Under the pieces are notes generated by a model. That model was given only the letters and a program-made list of their open reading frames with translations, was not told the DNA's origin and made no database searches. This document shows positions 7,763 to 18,072 of a stretch of DNA of 64,000 nucleotides, in pieces. Source of the DNA: JAGXQV01 sp964527565 (lineage in GTDB: Bacteria; Pseudomonadota; Gammaproteobacteria; Burkholderiales; Sulfuricellaceae). Position 1 is the first letter of the stretch; every line of letters starts with the position of its first letter. The position numbers and the translations under genes were made by a program. Location of the stretch: contig CAZGOY010000006.1 in the NCBI GenBank assembly GCA_964527565.1, positions 1 to 64,000 on the forward strand. Direction: 5' to 3'.

Positions 7763-8068
7763 TTGGCAAACGTGGGCGCACCCGTGGACACAGGCATTCG
7801 ATATTTACTGAAGTTATACGTTGTAGGCACCTCGAACCGGACAGAACCGGCCATTGCCAACCTGAAACGCATTTGCGAGGACGAATTTCCCGGCTGCTAC
7901 GAGCTTGTTATCATTGACATCCTGACCCACCCGGCGTTTGCCGAAGAGCAGAAAATACTCGCCGCGCCCACCCTGGTCAAAGAACGCCCCCTGCCGATCC
8001 GCCGCATCATCGGCGATTTTTCCGACAAGGAAAAGGTCCTCGCTGGGATGGACCTGCCTTCGCGCTAG
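7763..8068 (+). CDS. kaiB: KaiB-family protein 2
   Basis: 101 residues, the usual KaiB length. It has YLLKLYVVGTSNRTEPAIAN, then LAAPTLVKERPLPIRRIIGD and FSDKEKVLAGMDL, matching the KaiB consensus closely. The start is unclear: TTG 7763, GTG 7772 or GTG 7784 are all in frame and none has a strong ribosome site. It lies directly upstream of kaiC (28-base gap), the classical kaiBC order. It differs clearly from the first KaiB of the cluster, so the two copies are old paralogues rather than a recent duplication. Confidence 0.9.
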   Translation: MANVGAPVDTGIRYLLKLYVVGTSNRTEPAIANLKRICEDEFPGCYELVIIDILTHPAFAEEQKILAAPTLVKERPLPIRRIIGDFSDKEKVLAGMDLPSR

Positions 8069-8096
8069 CACAAACTATCCCGCCAGAGGAATTTTC

Positions 8097-9599
8097 ATGT
8101 TCACACGTACACAAAACTACCCTCAGATCGAAAAAACAGAAACCGGCATTACCGGTTTCGACCTGATTTCCAACGGCGGATTGCCCAAGGGCCGCACCAC
8201 CCTGGTTTCCGGTACGGCAGGCAGCGCCAAGACGCTCTTCGCCGTCCAGTTCCTGGCCGAGGGCATCCTGCGTTCGGGTGAGGCGGGTATTTTCGTGACC
8301 TTCGAGGAAGCGCCGGCTGACATCCGCCGCAACGTGATGTCGCTGGGCTGGGATATCGAGTCATGGGAAGCAGCGGGCAAGTGGCTGTTCATCGACGCCT
8401 CCCCGGATCCGGGGCAGGACCAGGTGGAGGCCGGACGCTATGATCTTGGCGCATTGCTCGCGCGCATCGAATACGCGGTTGCCAAGGCCGGGGCAACCCG
8501 CCTTTCCATGGATTCTCTCGGCGCCATTTTTTCGCAGTTCCGCGATGGCGCCATGGTGCGCGGCGAACTGTTCCGCATTTCGTCCATCCTGCGCCAATTG
8601 AACGTCACGTCGGTCATGACCTCCGAGCGTACCCAGGAGTACGGCGAAATCGCCCGCTTCGGCGTCGAGGAATTCGTCGCCGACAACGTGGTGATCCTGC
8701 GCAATGTGCTGGAGGATGAAAAGCGCCGCCGCACCATGGAGATCCTCAAGTACCGCGGCACCAGCCACCAGAAAGGCGAGTTCCCCTTCACCATTGTGTC
8801 GGGGCGCGGCATCCTGGCCATTCCGCTTTCAGCAATGGAACTCAAGCAGAAGTCGTCGAACGTGCGCATTTCCTCCGGTAACGATGAACTCGACAGCATG
8901 TGCGGCGGCGGTTTTTTCCGCGACTCCATCATTCTCGCGTCGGGCGCCACCGGTACCGGCAAGACGCTGATCACCACCGAGTTCCTCAATGGCGGTGCCA
9001 AGCACGGTGAGCGCTCTCTCCTGTTTGCCTTCGAGGAAAGCCGCGAGCAACTGTTCCGCAACGCGGTCGGCTGGGGGATCGATTTCGAGACGATGGAAGA
9101 ATCCGGGTTGCTCAAGGTGGTGTGCGCCTACCCGGAGGCAGCCAGTCTCGAAGACCACCTCATCGAGATGAAGGACATCATCGAAGACTTCAAGCCGAAC
9201 CGGATCGCCGTGGACAGCCTTTCGGCGCTGGAGCGTGTCGCCACGCCCAAGGGATTTCGCGAGTTCGTCATCAGCCTGACCTCTTTCATCAAGCATCAGG
9301 AAGTCGCCGGTTTGTTCACCTCGACCACACCGACCTTGCTGGGCGGCACCTCGGTGACCGAATCCCATATTTCCACCTTGACCGACTCGATTATCCTGTT
9401 GCGCTACGTGGAAATGAACGGCTCCATGCGCCGTGGCCTGACGGTGTTGAAAATGCGTGGCTCGATCCACGACAAGGACATTCTCGAATTCACCATCGAC
9501 GGTAGCGGCATGCACCTCGGCAAGCCCTTCCGCGACGTTACCGGCATTCTTGCCGGCAATCCGCGCGAAACGCCCTTCGATGTTCACCCCGTCGAGTAG
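8097..9599 (+). CDS. kaiC: KaiC-family double-domain ATPase/kinase
   Basis: 500 residues from ATG 8097, preceded by AGAGGA. Two RecA-like KaiC domains: CI with Walker A GTAGSAKT (39-46) and CII with GATGTGKT (283-290); each has the paired catalytic Glu after its Walker A (TFEEAP and FAFEES). The phosphorylation loop of CII reads T421-E-S-H-I-S426-T427, so the counterparts of T426, S431 and T432 of Synechococcus KaiC are all present and autokinase activity is likely. No kaiA gene is present, as in other proteobacterial kaiBC loci, where KaiC is linked to stress responses or hourglass timing rather than a self-sustained clock. Followed after 12 bases by a PAS-GGDEF-EAL gene. Confidence 0.93.
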   Translation: MFTRTQNYPQIEKTETGITGFDLISNGGLPKGRTTLVSGTAGSAKTLFAVQFLAEGILRSGEAGIFVTFEEAPADIRRNVMSLGWDIESWEAAGKWLFIDASPDPGQDQVEAGRYDLGALLARIEYAVAKAGATRLSMDSLGAIFSQFRDGAMVRGELFRISSILRQLNVTSVMTSERTQEYGEIARFGVEEFVADNVVILRNVLEDEKRRRTMEILKYRGTSHQKGEFPFTIVSGRGILAIPLSAMELKQKSSNVRISSGNDELDSMCGGGFFRDSIILASGATGTGKTLITTEFLNGGAKHGERSLLFAFEESREQLFRNAVGWGIDFETMEESGLLKVVCAYPEAASLEDHLIEMKDIIEDFKPNRIAVDSLSALERVATPKGFREFVISLTSFIKHQEVAGLFTSTTPTLLGGTSVTESHISTLTDSIILLRYVEMNGSMRRGLTVLKMRGSIHDKDILEFTIDGSGMHLGKPFRDVTGILAGNPRETPFDVHPVE

Positions 9600-9611
9600 G
9601 GGAACGCGAGC

Positions 9612-12059
9612 GTGAATGCTTTATTTGAGGGACCATCGGAACCGGCGCGTTCCTTGTTTCAAGACATCGTCGAACATGCTTCCGACGGAATTCTTGTATT
9701 GGATTCTGACGGCTACGTCTTGCTGAGCAATCCAGCCGTTGCGCGGATATTCCAGCGCCAGCGGGACGAATTCCAAGGCGAACTTTTCGGTTTCCCTATT
9801 GCTAGCGGGGAACAGGCTGAGATCAACATCCTGCGCAGGGACGGCTTCCTGGCGGTTGCCGAGATGCGGGTCAGCGAGACCCATTGGGAACAGAAACGGG
9901 TCTTTATCGCCATCCTGCGCGACATCACCGAGCGCAAGCGCATGGAAATGGCCCTGCACGATGCCAAGGAGGAACTCGCGGCACTTTACCGCTTCGCCCC
10001 GCTGGGCGTCATCGCCCTGAAAACCGATTGGCGCATCAAGTTCTGGAACCCGGCGGCGGAAAACATCTTCGGCTGGAAAGCCAGCGAAGTTATCGGCAAT
10101 GTGTTTCCCGATCTTGCGGAGCCGCTGAGGCGCGAGTTGCTGGAGATCGACGAATTTTCCCGGCGCGGCAAAATCATCATAGGCAAGGAAATCCGCCACG
10201 TCAAAAAGGACGGCACGCCGTCCGATGTCAGCGTTTCGCTGGCGCCCATGCACGACGACACCGGCAGCACCACCGGCATCATGTGCATCGTCGAGGACAT
10301 CTCGCGCCGTCTGCGCGACGCCGAACGGCTGCGCCTGTCAGGCAAGATATTCGAGAATACCCAGGAAGGCATCCTGGTCACCGACGCCCAGGGAAACATC
10401 CTTTCCGTCAATCAGGCCTTTGTCGCCGTTACCGGTTTCTCGATGGAAGAAGCGGTCGGCAGCAAACCGAACCTGTTGAACTCAGGCCGACACGACCAGG
10501 CGTTTTATCGGGAGATGTGGCGCACCCTCGCGGAGGAGGGGCAATGGCGCGGAGAAATCTGGAACCGCCGAAAGAGCGGGGAAATCTACCCTGAATGGAT
10601 CAACATCAGCGCCATCCACGACGACGAGGGGAAGCTAACCCACTATGTCGCGATTTTTTCCGACATCACCAAGGTCAAGGAAAACGAGGAAAGACTGCGG
10701 CGCCTCGCGCACTTCGACCCGCTCACCGGCCTGCCGAACCGATTCCTGTTTCAGGATCACTGCGAACTCGCCCTCGCCCAAGCCGCCCGCAGCGGCAGGC
10801 AGGTGGCGGTCATGTTCCTCGACCTCGACCGCTTCAAAATCATCAACGACACTCTGGGGCATCGCGCCGGTGACACTCTGCTGGCCGAGGTGGCGCGGCG
10901 CCTCGCCGCATGCCTGCGCGCCGGAGATACCCTCAGCCGCTTTGGCGGGGACGAATTCAACGCCGTTCTGCCCGACCTAGACAATGGCAACGCTGCGGCC
11001 AGCGTTGCCGACAAGTTGATCGAAGCGCTTGCCCATCCGTTCCAGATCGATGGCAAGGAACTCCACGTCACCACCAGCATCGGGATTGCCATTTATCCGC
11101 AGGATGGCCATCAATTGGAGCAGCTATCCCGCGCCGCCGATGCTGCGATGTATCGGGCCAAGGAGCAGGGGCGCAACGCTTACCGCTTCTATGAGACGGA
11201 TGGCCGCGACGAAGCGCTGTCGCGGCGTTTCCATCTGGAAAACCAGCTTCGCCACGCACTCGACCGCGGTGAAATGTCGCTGGTCTATCAGCCGGAAGTC
11301 GATATTGAGTCGGGCGGGGTCACCGGGATGGAAGCGCTGCTCCGCTGGCGGCATCCCGAGTTGGGAGACGTGTCCCCTGAGGAGTTCATTCCGCTGGCCG
11401 AAGAAATCGGCGTCATTTCAACCCTCGGCACCTGGGTATTGCGCGAAGCCTGCCTGCAGAACAAGGCTTGGCAGGGTATGGGGTTCGATCCGATGTGGGT
11501 GTCGGTCAATCTTTCGCCGTCTCAGCTACGCGAGCGGCACCTGGTCGAAACCGTCAGGAACGTTCTCGCCGAGACCGGCCTGGAAGGGCGCTGGCTGGAG
11601 TTCGAGCTCACCGAAGGCGCACTGATGCAGAACATCGAGGAAGGCATCCGCATCCTCAATGCCCTCAAGGAACTCGGCGTCCGTATTTCTATTGACGATT
11701 TCGGCACCGGCCATTCATCCCTCGCTTACCTGCGCCAATTGCCGGTCGATACGCTCAAGATCGATCGCAGCCTCGTCGCTCACATTGCCACCAACGAGGG
11801 GGATGCCGCCATTTCGCGCACCATCGTCACGCTAGCGCACAACCTCAATCTGCGGGTGGTCGCCGAGGGCATCGAGTCGGCGGCGCAATTCAACATGCTG
11901 AGGGAATTCCAGTGCTGCGACGCCCAGGGTTTCTATTTCTCGCACCCATTGTCTCCCGACCGGATTACTGCGCTTCTTGGCAGCCACGACCTGCGTCTGC
12001 GGATAGCGGAAGCCAACCATTGCAATTCGAGCCAACAATTAACCGGAGCAGTGCTATGA
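9612..12059 (+). CDS. PAS-PAS-PAS-GGDEF-EAL bifunctional c-di-GMP enzyme
   Basis: 815 residues from GTG 9612. Three PAS domains (about 15-115, 125-235, 240-365), a GGDEF domain (about 370-535) with intact FGGDEF near residue 444, and an EAL domain (about 550-800) with intact MEALLRW and DDFGTGHSS. Both catalytic motifs look functional, so it may make or break c-di-GMP depending on PAS input. No membrane segments, so cytoplasmic. The 12-base gap to kaiC indicates cotranscription, making c-di-GMP turnover a probable output of the Kai module. Confidence 0.92.
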   Translation: MNALFEGPSEPARSLFQDIVEHASDGILVLDSDGYVLLSNPAVARIFQRQRDEFQGELFGFPIASGEQAEINILRRDGFLAVAEMRVSETHWEQKRVFIAILRDITERKRMEMALHDAKEELAALYRFAPLGVIALKTDWRIKFWNPAAENIFGWKASEVIGNVFPDLAEPLRRELLEIDEFSRRGKIIIGKEIRHVKKDGTPSDVSVSLAPMHDDTGSTTGIMCIVEDISRRLRDAERLRLSGKIFENTQEGILVTDAQGNILSVNQAFVAVTGFSMEEAVGSKPNLLNSGRHDQAFYREMWRTLAEEGQWRGEIWNRRKSGEIYPEWINISAIHDDEGKLTHYVAIFSDITKVKENEERLRRLAHFDPLTGLPNRFLFQDHCELALAQAARSGRQVAVMFLDLDRFKIINDTLGHRAGDTLLAEVARRLAACLRAGDTLSRFGGDEFNAVLPDLDNGNAAASVADKLIEALAHPFQIDGKELHVTTSIGIAIYPQDGHQLEQLSRAADAAMYRAKEQGRNAYRFYETDGRDEALSRRFHLENQLRHALDRGEMSLVYQPEVDIESGGVTGMEALLRWRHPELGDVSPEEFIPLAEEIGVISTLGTWVLREACLQNKAWQGMGFDPMWVSVNLSPSQLRERHLVETVRNVLAETGLEGRWLEFELTEGALMQNIEEGIRILNALKELGVRISIDDFGTGHSSLAYLRQLPVDTLKIDRSLVAHIATNEGDAAISRTIVTLAHNLNLRVVAEGIESAAQFNMLREFQCCDAQGFYFSHPLSPDRITALLGSHDLRLRIAEANHCNSSQQLTGAVL

Positions 12060-12139
12060 ACCGCGAACAGTTTCAACTCAAGCGACGACTTGTGTGCTGT
12101 GAACAGGTCCAACAGAGGTTTCACGCTGCTCTCGCTTTG

Positions 12140-12584
12140 TCATTCGTCCCATTCAGCGCCCATCACCCGGCGTATGGTTTCCTGGCCGAATCCACGGCTT
12201 GCCAGAAAGCGCATCTGCCTGGCTTTTTCCCCGGCGGTGGCCGCCGGGGTGCCGAATTTCTTGAGCCATATGGCGCGGGCATTGGTCAGGTCGCAGGCGC
12301 GCGCGTCGCTTAACGCCGCCGCCATGCCTTCTTCGCTGACGCCCTTTTCGCGCAATTCGTGGGCGATGCGTCGGCTGCCGTATTTGCCCTGGCGCGCCTG
12401 CACCACCATATCGACGAAACGCGCTTCCGAGAGCCAGCCGCGTTGGGTGAAATCGTCGAGCAGGGACTCGATTTCCTCCCGTTCTTCCGCGTAAGGCGCC
12501 AGCTTGCGTGCCAGTTCGTTACGGGAATACTCGCGCCGGGACAGGTAGCCCAGCGCGCGTTCACGCAGGGGGAGCGGTTTCTTT

Positions 12585-12592
<8 letters not shown>
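12140..12592 (-). CDS. recX: Regulatory protein RecX
   Basis: 150 residues from ATG 12592, overlapping the end of recA by eight bases. The sequence has the three-helix repeats of RecX: RALGYLSRREYSRNELARKL, LLDDFTQRGWLSEARF and RFLASRGFGQETIRRV. RecX binds RecA filaments and limits RecA activity. The recA-recX arrangement with overlap is usual in proteobacteria and implies coupled expression. Confidence 0.92.
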
Positions 12593-13616
<1,024 letters not shown>

Positions 13617-13657
13617 GTTCGTATCCTAACTAAATTAATCAATGAATTATGTCATAT

Positions 13658-14140
13658 CTACAGCAGCGCTAATACACCTTCCAGCGCCATCGTCACCGCC
13701 TGCTGCCGCACTTCCCTGCGGTCGCCGGGAAACAGGTATTTTTCGCTGTAGAGCGCGCCATTTCCCGTCGCCCAGGCAAAGCACACCGTGCCCACCGGCT
13801 TGTCCGGCGTGCCGCCGGTCGGGCCGGCGATGCCGCTGATCGCCACCGCCACGTCCGCCCGACTGTGGCGCAGGGTGCCCTGGACCATTTCCCGCACCGT
13901 CTCTTCGCTTACCGCGCCGTGGGCATCCAGGGTTTCCCGCGACACGCCGAGCATTTCCTGCTTGGCGAGGTTGGTATAGGTAATGAAGCCGCGATCGTAC
14001 CATTGCGAGCTGCCGGAAATCGCCGTGACGGCTTCCCCCACCCAGCCGCCGGTGCAGGACTCGGCGGTGGCCAGCATCCATTTGCGGGCTTTCAGGGCTT
14101 CGCCGACGCGGGCGGCCAGTTCATCGAGAGCATCATCCAT
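13658..14140 (-). CDS. pncC: Nicotinamide-nucleotide amidase (CinA C-terminal domain)
   Basis: 160 residues corresponding to the stand-alone CinA C-terminal domain: MLATAESCTGGWVGEAVT with the catalytic Ser, VSEETVREM, and AISGIAGPTGGTPDKPVG. PncC hydrolyses nicotinamide mononucleotide to nicotinate mononucleotide and ammonia, recycling NAD. Overlaps pgpA by eight bases and precedes recA, an arrangement widely seen in betaproteobacteria. Confidence 0.94.
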   Translation of the reverse strand: MDDALDELAARVGEALKARKWMLATAESCTGGWVGEAVTAISGSSQWYDRGFITYTNLAKQEMLGVSRETLDAHGAVSEETVREMVQGTLRHSRADVAVAISGIAGPTGGTPDKPVGTVCFAWATGNGALYSEKYLFPGDRREVRQQAVTMALEGVLALL

Positions 14141-14648
14141 GGAAGATCACCCACAGGCAAAGAATGGCATAAATCGCCGCCAGCAAATCGTCGAACATCA
14201 CCCCAAAACCGTTTTTCAGGCGCCGGTCGAAATGCCGGATGGGAAACGGTTTCCAAATGTCGAACAGGCGGAACAACAAAAAGGCGGCGGCGAATCCGGC
14301 CAGCGTATGCGGTGCGAAATGCAGCACCAGCAGCATGGCGACGATCTCGTCCCACACGATGCTGCCGTGATCCGCAACACCCAGCGCCTTGCCTGCGGCA
14401 TCGCAGAAGGCAATTCCGGCAGCGAAGAAAAATGCCACGATGGCCAGGTAGGCCCAGCCCGGCACGCCGGACAGCAGCCACCACAGCGGAAAGGCCGCCA
14501 GCGTGCCGAAAGTGCCGGGGGCGACCGGCGCCAGCCCGCTGCCGAAACCGAAGGCCAGCCAGTGTGCCGGGCTGCGCGCCAGCAAGCGCCAGTCAGGCGA
14601 AGTGGTCGAAACCGGTTTTTCCAATGGGCATCTCCTTGCCGTTTTCAT
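14133..14648 (-). CDS. pgpA: Phosphatidylglycerophosphatase A
   Basis: 171 residues with several membrane helices and the PgpA signatures FGSGLAPVAPGTFGTL, IVWDEIVAM and FRLFDIWKPFPIR. It dephosphorylates phosphatidylglycerol phosphate at the inner membrane in phospholipid synthesis. The only ATG in frame (14648) makes the gene overlap thiL by 56 bases, unusually long, so the true start could be a weaker codon further in. Overlaps pncC at its 3' end. Confidence 0.93.
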   Translation of the reverse strand: MKTARRCPLEKPVSTTSPDWRLLARSPAHWLAFGFGSGLAPVAPGTFGTLAAFPLWWLLSGVPGWAYLAIVAFFFAAGIAFCDAAGKALGVADHGSIVWDEIVAMLLVLHFAPHTLAGFAAAFLLFRLFDIWKPFPIRHFDRRLKNGFGVMFDDLLAAIYAILCLWVIFHG

Positions 14649-15549
14649 CGAACACGCGCACGCCGTTGCCGGGATTGAGGGTTCCGATGCGTGTCAGTGT
14701 TTCACCCAGGCGCGCGCCGATGGCGGCAATCTCCGCGCGCCGGGCGGCGGATGCGGTAAAGCACAGTTCGTAGTCGTCTCCGCCCGCCAGCAGGCAGGCG
14801 CGCGCCGTCTCATCCGGCAGGGCGCGGCGCAGGGCGGGAGAGGCCGGCAGGGCGGCAAAGCGGATTTCCGCAGCCAGCCCGGAATCTTCCAGAATGTGCC
14901 CCAGATCGGCCAGCAGGCCGTCGGAAACATCGATGGCGCTGTGCGCCACGCCCAGCAGCGCCTGGCCCAGGGCGATGCGCGGCTGCGGGTCGTGCAGCGC
15001 GGGCAGGCAGGCGGCGAGATCGTCCGCAGCGAGCGTAATGCGTCCCTGCAAATGGGCCAGCGCCAGGGCCGCTGCGCCGGGATGCCCGGAAATCCACACG
15101 TCGTCCCCCGCGCGTGCGCCGCTGCGGCGCAGCGCCATGCCGCTGGGCACCTCGCCCAGGATGGTTACGCAAATGTTCAGCGGCCCGCGGGTGGTGTCGC
15201 CGCCCACCAGATCGACGCCGAATTGCGCGGCCATGCTGAAAAATCCATCCGAAAAAGCCGCCAGCCAGGCTTCGTCGGCTTGCGGCAACGCCAGCGCCAA
15301 GGTGGCCCAGCGCGGCGCGGCGCCCATCGCCGCCATGTCGGAGAGGTTCACCGCCAGGCACTTGCGCCCCAGCAGGCGCGGATCGGCATCGGGGAAGAAA
15401 TGCCGCCCGGCCACCAGCATGTCGCTGGAAACCGCCAGCTCCACGCCCGGCGCGAGCGCCATCAGCGCGGCATCGTCGCCGACGCCGAGGACGGCATGGG
15501 CGGCGGGGCGGGCAAAAAAGCGGCGGATCACATCGAATTCGGAAGGCAT
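14593..15549 (-). CDS. thiL: Thiamine-monophosphate kinase
   Basis: 318 residues. N-terminal GVGDDAALMALAPG (ATP and Mg binding), AVNLSDMAAMGAAPRWATL, GGDTTRGPLNI and DVSDGLLADLGHIL are diagnostic for ThiL. It phosphorylates thiamine monophosphate to thiamine pyrophosphate, the last step of cofactor synthesis. First gene of the thiL-pgpA-pncC-(recA-recX) run; AGGATTATCGCC precedes the ATG. I see no TPP riboswitch in the 59-base divergent region with the DUF484-GGDEF gene. Confidence 0.96.
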   Translation of the reverse strand: MPSEFDVIRRFFARPAAHAVLGVGDDAALMALAPGVELAVSSDMLVAGRHFFPDADPRLLGRKCLAVNLSDMAAMGAAPRWATLALALPQADEAWLAAFSDGFFSMAAQFGVDLVGGDTTRGPLNICVTILGEVPSGMALRRSGARAGDDVWISGHPGAAALALAHLQGRITLAADDLAACLPALHDPQPRIALGQALLGVAHSAIDVSDGLLADLGHILEDSGLAAEIRFAALPASPALRRALPDETARACLLAGGDDYELCFTASAARRAEIAAIGARLGETLTRIGTLNPGNGVRVFDENGKEMPIGKTGFDHFA

Positions 15550-15608
15550 GGCGATAATCCTAGCATACCGCGCTCAAGTCGGCTTCGCCGCTGCCGATAC
15601 AAGAGCCT

Positions 15609-16700
15609 ATGAACGATGATCCGCACCTCGAAAACCAGGTTCTGCGCCGCCAACTGCAATCGTTGCTGGCAGAGGCGCGTCAGAACGAGGAGAAAATGCG
15701 CCGCTTCGACCGGCTGGAGCGCCGTCTGATCGGCGTCCGCTCGCTGTCCGGGCTGATCCGCATCCTGTTGCAGGACTATCGCGCGGTTTTCGACCTCGAT
15801 GCCGTCACCCTGGCGCTGGCCGACCCGGAATATGAAGCGGCGCGCATCCTGGAAAGCGAAAGCAAGGGCGGCGCCCAGGTTGCCGGGCTGATTTTTCTCG
15901 AAGACACCGCCATGCTGGCGCAAAATTTCAGCGGCCGGGATGCGCCGCTGCTGGGTGCCTACGATCCGGTGCGGCATGCCGGACTATTCGCGGCACAGTC
16001 CTGCACGAATGCCTCGGTGGCGCTGCTGCCGCTGATGCGCCAGGGGGAATTGATCGGCAGCCTCAATCTGGGCAGTTGCGAGGCGGGGCGTTTCAGCAGC
16101 GACAGCGGCACCGATTTTCTCGAACGCCTGGCCGCCATCGTCGCCATCTGCCTGGAAAACGCCCTCAATCACGAGCGCTTGAAGCAGGCCGGCCTGACCG
16201 ACCCGCTGACCGGCATCAACAACCGCCGCTACTTCGATCAGCGCTGCCGGGAAGAATGCACGCACGCGCTGCGTCACGGCCTGCCGCTCGCCTGCATGTT
16301 TCTCGACGTGGACAAGTTCAAGCGCATCAACGACAGCCATGGCCATCAGGCCGGTGACGACGTGTTGCGCAGCGTCGCCGCGCTGGTGCGCTCCCAGTTG
16401 CGCGCCAGCGACATCCTGGCGCGCTACGGCGGCGAGGAATTTGTCGTGCTGTTGCCGCAAACCGGTTCCCCGCATGCGGCGGAAGTGGCCGAGCGCATCC
16501 GCGCTGCCATTGCCGCCCAGCCTTTCCAGCCCCAGCCCGGCCTATCCCTGGGGGTGACCATTTCCATCGGCGTCGCCTTGCTGCCCGGCGCGACGGCGGA
16601 AAAGGATGCGGAAAAACTGGCGGAAAACCTCGTTGCCGCCGCCGACGGCGCGCTCTACCGCGCCAAGGAAGAAGGGCGCAACCGCGTGGTGTGGGCCTGA
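15609..16700 (+). CDS. DUF484/GAF-GGDEF diguanylate cyclase
   Basis: 363 residues. The first 190 have the coiled start ENQVLRRQLQSLLAEARQN and a GAF-like DUF484 domain; residues about 195-360 are a GGDEF domain with YGGEEF near 273 and the DPLTGINNRRYFD and DVDKFKRINDSHGH motifs. It lacks membrane segments and should make c-di-GMP in the cytoplasm in response to an unknown ligand. No RxxD inhibitory site is obvious before the GGEEF. Monocistronic between thiL (divergent) and cheZ (convergent, 4-base gap). Confidence 0.9.
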   Translation: MNDDPHLENQVLRRQLQSLLAEARQNEEKMRRFDRLERRLIGVRSLSGLIRILLQDYRAVFDLDAVTLALADPEYEAARILESESKGGAQVAGLIFLEDTAMLAQNFSGRDAPLLGAYDPVRHAGLFAAQSCTNASVALLPLMRQGELIGSLNLGSCEAGRFSSDSGTDFLERLAAIVAICLENALNHERLKQAGLTDPLTGINNRRYFDQRCREECTHALRHGLPLACMFLDVDKFKRINDSHGHQAGDDVLRSVAALVRSQLRASDILARYGGEEFVVLLPQTGSPHAAEVAERIRAAIAAQPFQPQPGLSLGVTISIGVALLPGATAEKDAEKLAENLVAAADGALYRAKEEGRNRVVWA

Positions 16701-16704
16701 GCGG

Positions 16705-17340
16705 TTAAAACCCCAAACTGTTCAGCAGGTCGTCCACTTCAGTCTGGTTGTTGACGATGTCGGTACGGCCTTCCTTCTTGAGTGCCGGGCCGTTGAGCAG
16801 CGAGTCGCCCTCTTTCTCTTTTGCCGACGCGGCGCCGGGCTGGCTGAGCAGCAGGATGTGCACCAGTTGCTGCTCCAGGTTTTGCGTGAGATGGGTGACC
16901 TTCTTGATGACCTGCCCGGTGAGGTCCTGAAAATCCTGCGCCATCATGATGTCGTTCAGTTGCGCGGAAGTCTGGCGCGTGTGGCCGGGGACGCTTTCGA
17001 GAAACAGGTGCATCCTTTCCGCCACCACCTGCCATTCGCCGTTGCCGCTTGCTTTGGCTTCGCGCCAGGCGGCGCTCAGGGCCAGCGCTTCGCTTTCCAG
17101 GGTGTCTTGCAGCGGCAGGGCGGCTTCCACCGCGTTGAGGGTGCGCTGGGCGGCCTGTTCGGTCAGTTGGGCGATGTATTTCAGGCGGTCCTGGGTGTCC
17201 GGCAATTCGCCCACGGCGTTGCGCATGGCCTCGTCGCAGCCCAGGTCGTGCAGGGTTTCGTGCAACTGGCGCACCAGGTGGCCGAGTTCGTGATAGCTGT
17301 CCCCGGCGTTTTCCGGCGCGCTGTTTTTGGCTTTTTCCAT
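16705..17340 (-). CDS. cheZ: Chemotaxis protein phosphatase CheZ
   Basis: 211 residues, mostly helical. The catalytic helix reads MMAQDFQDLTGQVIKKV with the Asp and Gln that position water for CheY-P hydrolysis; the C-terminus TEVDDLLNSLGF is the amphipathic CheY-binding helix joined by a Gly/Lys-rich linker. CheZ normally sits next to cheY and flagellar genes, but here the neighbours are a diguanylate cyclase and a YecA protein, so it is separated from any motility cluster in view. Confidence 0.92.
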   Translation of the reverse strand: MEKAKNSAPENAGDSYHELGHLVRQLHETLHDLGCDEAMRNAVGELPDTQDRLKYIAQLTEQAAQRTLNAVEAALPLQDTLESEALALSAAWREAKASGNGEWQVVAERMHLFLESVPGHTRQTSAQLNDIMMAQDFQDLTGQVIKKVTHLTQNLEQQLVHILLLSQPGAASAKEKEGDSLLNGPALKKEGRTDIVNNQTEVDDLLNSLGF

Positions 17341-17373
17341 GCGGGTTTTCCCTGAGTCTGGTTGTGTCGAGGC

Positions 17374-18072
17374 TTAATGCAGCGTGGGCTTGTCGCCGCA
17401 GCATTGTTTGTATTTCTTGCCGCTGCCGCACGGGCAGGGATCGTTGCGCCCGGTCTTGGGCGCCTCGCGGCGCACGGTCTGCAGCGGTACGCGCCAGTTG
17501 CGCCAGAAACGGTAGATGTCGGTAAGCGCTGCGGGCAGGTCTTCCTGCGCCTGTGCCAGCAGCCGTGCCTCATCCTTGGCGGAGGGCCAGGATTCGCGGC
17601 TCGCCAGGGCATCTTCCTTGAGCATGCCGTTGAGCAGGAAAAAAACTTCCATTTTTTCGCTCAAATCCTGGGCATATTCTCCGGCGGTCTCGAACCAGTC
17701 CTCCCCGGCGGCCTGACTGCCGTAGACGTAGCCATCGCACCACGGCGCGTAATCCAGTTGTTCGGGGTCGTCCTCAAAACCGTAGAGAATCAGGTCGAAA
17801 TCCTCCCCCTCAGCGAGCGCGGCGGCGATACGGTCATGAAATTTCAGCAGCAGTTCGGACAGCTCCGGCCATTCCTCCTGTGTGTCGTATTTTGCCTCCC
17901 CGAAAACCAGGGGTATCCATTCCTCGGCGGTAAGGGGTTGCGGGCCGCTGATAACGGCGCAGAGAAAGCCTTGCAGGGTGTCGAGCGGCATGGCTTCTTC
18001 GTCGAAGCCGTCGGCAGAGAGCAGGGTTTCCAGGCGGTCGAGTTCCTGTTCGGTCATGGTCGGGATGTGCAT
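17374..18072 (-). CDS. YecA/UPF0149-family protein with C-terminal SEC-C zinc motif
   Basis: 232 residues. The N-terminal 190 are a helical UPF0149 (YgfB/YecA) domain with ADGFDEEAMPLDTLQGFLCA and the acidic block after it; the C-terminus RNDPCPCGSGKKYKQCCG is a SEC-C zinc-binding motif, as at the end of SecA. A ribosome or SecA-related metal-binding role has been proposed for YecA proteins but function here is unknown. AGGATTTCCC supports the ATG at 18072. Confidence 0.9.
   Translation of the reverse strand: MHIPTMTEQELDRLETLLSADGFDEEAMPLDTLQGFLCAVISGPQPLTAEEWIPLVFGEAKYDTQEEWPELSELLLKFHDRIAAALAEGEDFDLILYGFEDDPEQLDYAPWCDGYVYGSQAAGEDWFETAGEYAQDLSEKMEVFFLLNGMLKEDALASRESWPSAKDEARLLAQAQEDLPAALTDIYRFWRNWRVPLQTVRREAPKTGRNDPCPCGSGKKYKQCCGDKPTLH

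Noticed and set aside
13617..13657. LexA box before recA
   Set aside because: CTGT-N8-ACAG is not found; CTGTAGATATGACATA lacks the second half-site.
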